40,143 nucleotides of DNA from Purshia tridentata. Its lineage: Eukaryota; Streptophyta; Magnoliopsida; Rosales; Rosaceae. Position numbers and translations under genes: made by a program. Under the pieces are notes generated by a model that was not told where the DNA came from, searched no databases, and saw only the letters and a program-made list of their open reading frames with translations. The stretch spans positions 1 to 40,143 of the forward strand of contig QANT01003477.1 of NCBI GenBank assembly GCA_003254885.1, in the 5' to 3' direction. Shown in pieces: positions 36,241-40,143 of this stretch (positions are counted from its first letter, which is position 1; each line of letters starts with the position of its first letter).

Positions 36241-39200
36241 TAGGGGGTCAAGTAGATGGGGTGGTATGCTTTCGTAATCGTATGCAAAAGCAAAAACGTA
36301 TGAATACGGATATGGCTATTTTTGGTGGGTTGCAATTCTGAGGAAATGTAGGGGGTGTTTCCGATAATGCCGTTTGAGTTTGAGTGATGACGTGGCAAAT
36401 CGGTAGATTCCTGTCTGGGGATTCCATGTTCTAGAATGAATTTTGCTCATTTGGATTTTGCTGATCACAACAATTCACACATTTAGGTGGCAAGAGTTTC
36501 TGGACAGGTGGCCTGTTTTGATAGGTGGAATTAGGGGTTGGTGGGACAAGTGGGAGGTTTAGAAAGTGCCACGTAGATAAGTGGTTTGGTTTTATGTTTT
36601 GATAAATTGATAATGATAATCACCATACGATGACATTAATTATATGGTGACTGAGTTGCTACTAGTCAACCTCAAGTGCATTTGGTGTAGACAGATCAGA
36701 AGACCTATAGATTTATATCCAAAACTAGAAAACAATGAGCTTGATGAAAACGTTTTATATTATACAAACTTCTACATAGTAGTCCATTTCGAACATAAAA
36801 CTAAATTTTATTTGTTTTTTCTCTTCAATAAATTCAGCTCGAAAAGAAAATAACTCGAATAAATTTTGATTAGATCATCATATTGAAAAACTACCCGTGG
36901 GTTTCAGATAAGAATCCAAACTAATTAAATTTGGTTGATTTCATACGTGCATTTGACATAATAAGTGTAAATAATATAAAACTTTTACTAGAATCAAGCT
37001 TGGTGTTTTAATGACATACATATTTTTATTAAAACCTATGTTAAATTTGATTTTATGGAAATTTTCTTCTGTTTTCAATATTACCTTCCTGCATTAAGAA
37101 AAATCGTCCAATCCAACCTTAAAATAATTTTCTAAAATAAATATTATGCCAGAGTATGTCATGGAGTGATCTCAAGGCCATGCATTAAAGATGGGTAGTT
37201 TTCACTTTTCATCAAGAATCCACCTAATTTAATGAATTATAATTGCCTGTATCAAGTAGTGTGTACATATTAACATAAAATGTAATTCGTGTGCCAAAAT
37301 TTGAATGGTCACACCTCTTATATTTAATATGGTTGGAGGGGTTTTGGCCAAAAACAAAATGGTTTGAGGGGTGGATCCCACCTATATTATAGCTTCAAAT
37401 ATGAACATGGACACAAGCTACTATATATGTGCAGCAGTAATTTTGAAGATTATATAACAACAAAGATCGATTAATGTGAGTAATCTAACACAACTGTGAT
37501 AACTAGTTGGAGCTCGAATTTGCTTAGTTTGTAAAGTTTTATATTGTGACACCTACATTATGCTAAATTTACCATATATATGCCACCAAAAAATTTCGTA
37601 TTCTATATTTTGGTTGCATATATAATGTAGCATAGGTTGATTTTTGTTATAAATAAAATGTAAGATTGACTAGTATACCAAGCTGTTTATAATGCTCACT
37701 AGCTATTTAAATTCCAAATAATTAACTATATGCATGTGTTTGTTTGTTGTTGTTAAACTATATGAATGTATTTGATTAATTGGTTAGTATAAATTTAGAC
37801 AAGCACAATATGAGTGTGAGTTATGAAAAGACAATTAATTTTAAATTACACAAAGCATGCATTGTATCATACAGATACATACACATTACACCGGCCATTA
37901 ATTTAATACTAAATTTTGTAATTCCGTTTGGTACTTCATATTTTCTTCTTTTTTTTTTTTTTATGGGTTTACTTGAAAGCAAGTGCCACACCTTCCAACG
38001 TGGACGTTTTATCCAACTTAAATTTGACTTTTCATTTTGGATTAATGTAAATGGAAAACCAAAAAATGATGCCAAACATGCATTAATTAAAATACATATA
38101 GGAATAATACCAACCTTTGACTTGCAAAAGGTTAATTAATTAGGATTAATATATATATATATATATATATATATGATGCATGAAATGAACTGAAACTTGA
38201 ATTCTGAGTTTTTCTGTATTTATGATGTATTGATATGGTTTGACTAAGATTTTCAGTTTCAATATGCACTGACTATATATATGTAGTAAACACTTGAAAA
38301 ACCTATTTTTATCCTTTTTGTTATTAATGAGGAAAACCCTCATGATTCACCCGCTCGATCTTCATCATATAATTAATGCTTTAAGGTAGAATAAAATTCA
38401 TATAATCACTTGCAAATTATATTATGCATTGGATAAACTTAATTACATACAGAATTTGAATCTAAGACAATCAAATTAATTAAGTTCTCCAATCATGATA
38501 TATTATAAGGATAAAAATTGGCAAAGCTTTGCCAATAATTAATTAATTAAAAATTCGTAGACTCGCAAACCACTAACTCTTCCATAGCAGTCTCTTTATT
38601 ATAAAGTTAAAATAAATATTGCAGTCAACTTTGTCTACTTTTTTAATACATTTTTTATGTTTCTGGAAATTAAACATTTTATGTGCCAGTGCCACTACTC
38701 CTCTGCATTGTGAAAAGTAGAAGTACCTTGATTGTTCTAATATCATGTTGATTCCATCAGGTATGCTTAAATAATTGATATATATTCATATGTAATTAAT
38801 GCTGCAAATTGCCAATAAAATCCTGACTGCTCTTCACAGTGAAGTTCATGATTTATCTGTTGTTTACGTACGTCATGAGGATCAAATCAGTTTTAAAAAC
38901 TTGTTCTAAGGTTCCATAGGAATGGTGTCTGTGCTAATCCACTTTTGAAAATTATAAGCAAATAGAGCTAAAATATATATAACCTTAAGACTATTTTGTT
39001 GATGGATTTTCCTTGTATTGTAACGAAGTAAACTGTCAGCTTGAGGAACCATCAAAGTCAACTCTCGAGCTAGTAAAATTTCCATTTTTTCAATATGTCC
39101 TCCATTGACATATTCTGTTTTGCCAATTTTAAAGCATGGAGAATACTGCATAGAGAGAGAGAGAGATTATATAAGTTTTTGTAAAAACTTATATGGCAAA

Positions 39201-39394
39201 TATATTATTAGATATATTAATTAAATAATGTAATTGACATAGAAATTCTATGTCATTAGAGCGCTCTAGCATGGCCGTATAAATCTTTCAAGAAATCAAA
39301 GGGTTTTGAAATGTAAACGTTGTTGCAAGTTCTGAAATGAGAGGATTTTATGTACATATATAGAGATTTTATGTCATTCTTGAAAACCTATACA
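36241..39394. other. AT-rich intergenic region right of the MAP kinase gene
   Basis: No gene was recognised. A 20-bp word, CACCTACATTATGCTA with GTGA before it, at 37546-37565 is identical to one at 35404-35423 inside the kinase's first intron. An (AT)13 run lies at 38149-38174. The small open frames have no protein-like composition. Confidence 0.6.
38149..38174. repeat. (AT)13 microsatellite
   Basis: An uninterrupted AT run of 26 bp in AT-rich intergenic DNA. Confidence 0.95.
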
Positions 39395-40139
39395 TCTTTA
39401 CTATTATAAAACCAGGAGACATTTTTAGTGTTACAAGCTTCACCAAATTTAAAATTTTCATAAATATCCTTCATTCAACCTAATAAATAAGAATATAATT
39501 GTAAAATATAAAAATTAAAATAAAATTTTAAAAATAAAAAACACTCCACTATCTTAAGGGCCCGTTTGGTTCACGGAATTGATTTCCCAAGAATTGATTT
39601 CCTATGTATTTTCTAGGGTAAAAGGAATGTAAAATTCTCATTACTGTGTTTGGTAACGCTAGGAAAATAAACAATAATTACCTTTTCATTTCTATTTCCA
39701 TGTTTGGTAAGTGTAAGAATAAGAAATAAAAATTATCTAATTTTCCAATTATATTCTACAAGTAAAAAAAGATTATGTAATAAATGGTTGGCTAGATTTG
39801 AAATTTTAAAAAAATTGGTAAGGATAAATTAGTTTAAACAACATGCAATAAATGTTTTCCCAAAAGGGGGAAAAACAAAATCCAAGCTTGAGCAAGGATA
39901 TCATTTTCCCTCCAACAGGGACATCAGATTCCCTTGAATCAGGAAACTATTTCCCTTTCCTGTACTTACCAAACATGGAAATAGAATTAATTTCTCATTC
40001 CCAAGTCTCCAAAACTTAAACCAAACGGGCTCTAAAAGGTAAAGAGAGTGGTGATAGTTTATTAAAAAATAAAAATATAAAAAAAATTACATAATATAAA
40101 TTTTAATAGACATGTGCGAAGCACGTGCCAAGAATATAG
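39395..40139 (+). mobile_element. probable non-autonomous Helitron carrying a nested MITE
   Basis: The left end TCTTTACTATTATAAAACC (39395) follows an A and matches the TC-start, TCT(A/T)TACTATTATAA-like 5' ends of plant Helitrons. The right end has a short hairpin GTGC-GAA-GCAC (40114-40124) about 15 bp before ATAG followed by T (40136-40140), close to the hairpin + CTRR-T rule. Without the inserted MITE it would be about 270 bp, with no coding content. The final C-to-A mismatch in CTAG and the window edge limit confidence. Confidence 0.45.
39558..40032 (+). mobile_element. Tourist-like (PIF/Harbinger) MITE with TAA target duplication
   Basis: A 475-bp element has inverted ends: GGGCCCGTTTGGTT on the left, and on the right the complement of GAGCCCGTTTGGTT, with one mismatch in 14. 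It is flanked by TAA at 39555-39557 and 40033-40035. A perfect 21-bp internal inverted repeat lies at 39692-39712 and 39964-39984 (core CCATGTTTGGTAAG). It has no coding capacity. The 3-bp TAA/TTA duplication and GGGCC..GTTTGG ends fit the PIF/Harbinger-derived Tourist group. Confidence 0.8.
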
Positions 40140-40143
40140 TATA

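Overview
The window is plant nuclear DNA. Genes have GT..AG introns, intergenic DNA is AT-rich, and it carries miniature transposons and retrotransposon ends. The proteins are eudicot-like. A rosid, possibly Rosaceae, is my guess from gene character only; nothing in the window fixes the species. No prokaryotic, CRISPR, rRNA or tRNA feature was seen.

Layout. (1) 0.4-9.1 kb: a cluster of four xyloglucan endotransglucosylase/hydrolase (XTH, GH16, BRU1/XTH15-16 type) copies. One intact gene is on the minus strand (480-1563) and one on the plus strand (3527-4599). A third plus-strand copy (6769-7890) is broken by an LTR retrotransposon end beside a single-N assembly gap. The fourth (8643-9082) is a decayed pseudogene. 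(2) 9.1-14.6 kb: an unresolved minus-strand locus of exon-like open segments that I cannot name, part of it duplicated about 2 kb away. (3) 14.6-16.0 kb: an intronless ribosomal-L1-domain nucleolar protein. (4) 17.5-18.8 kb: a Ser/Glu-rich acidic protein of unknown function, flanked by an old direct repeat. (5) 21.7-22.7 kb: a coiled-coil, tail-anchored protein resembling peroxisomal and mitochondrial division factors. (6) 25.8-26.2 kb: a PAR1/PAR2-type non-DNA-binding HLH protein of shade-avoidance signalling. (7) 30.6-35.6 kb: a ten-coding-exon TDY-type (group D) MAP kinase of the MPK18/19 kind, reconstructed here as a 619-residue protein. (8) 36.2-40.1 kb: intergenic DNA ending in a Tourist-like MITE nested in what looks like a small Helitron.

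The genes do not form a pathway. The XTH copies are one locally amplified family acting in cell-wall remodelling; the others are unrelated single genes. The most informative features are evolutionary. Intact XTH copy 1 and broken copy 3 share an identical block covering the end of exon 2, intron 2 and nearly all of exon 3. The three promoters share a CGCG-box/TATA arrangement. A solo LTR has a clean 5-bp target duplication, there is a nested MITE, and a duplicated two-exon micro-ORF sits in the unresolved locus. I found no clearly new molecular system.
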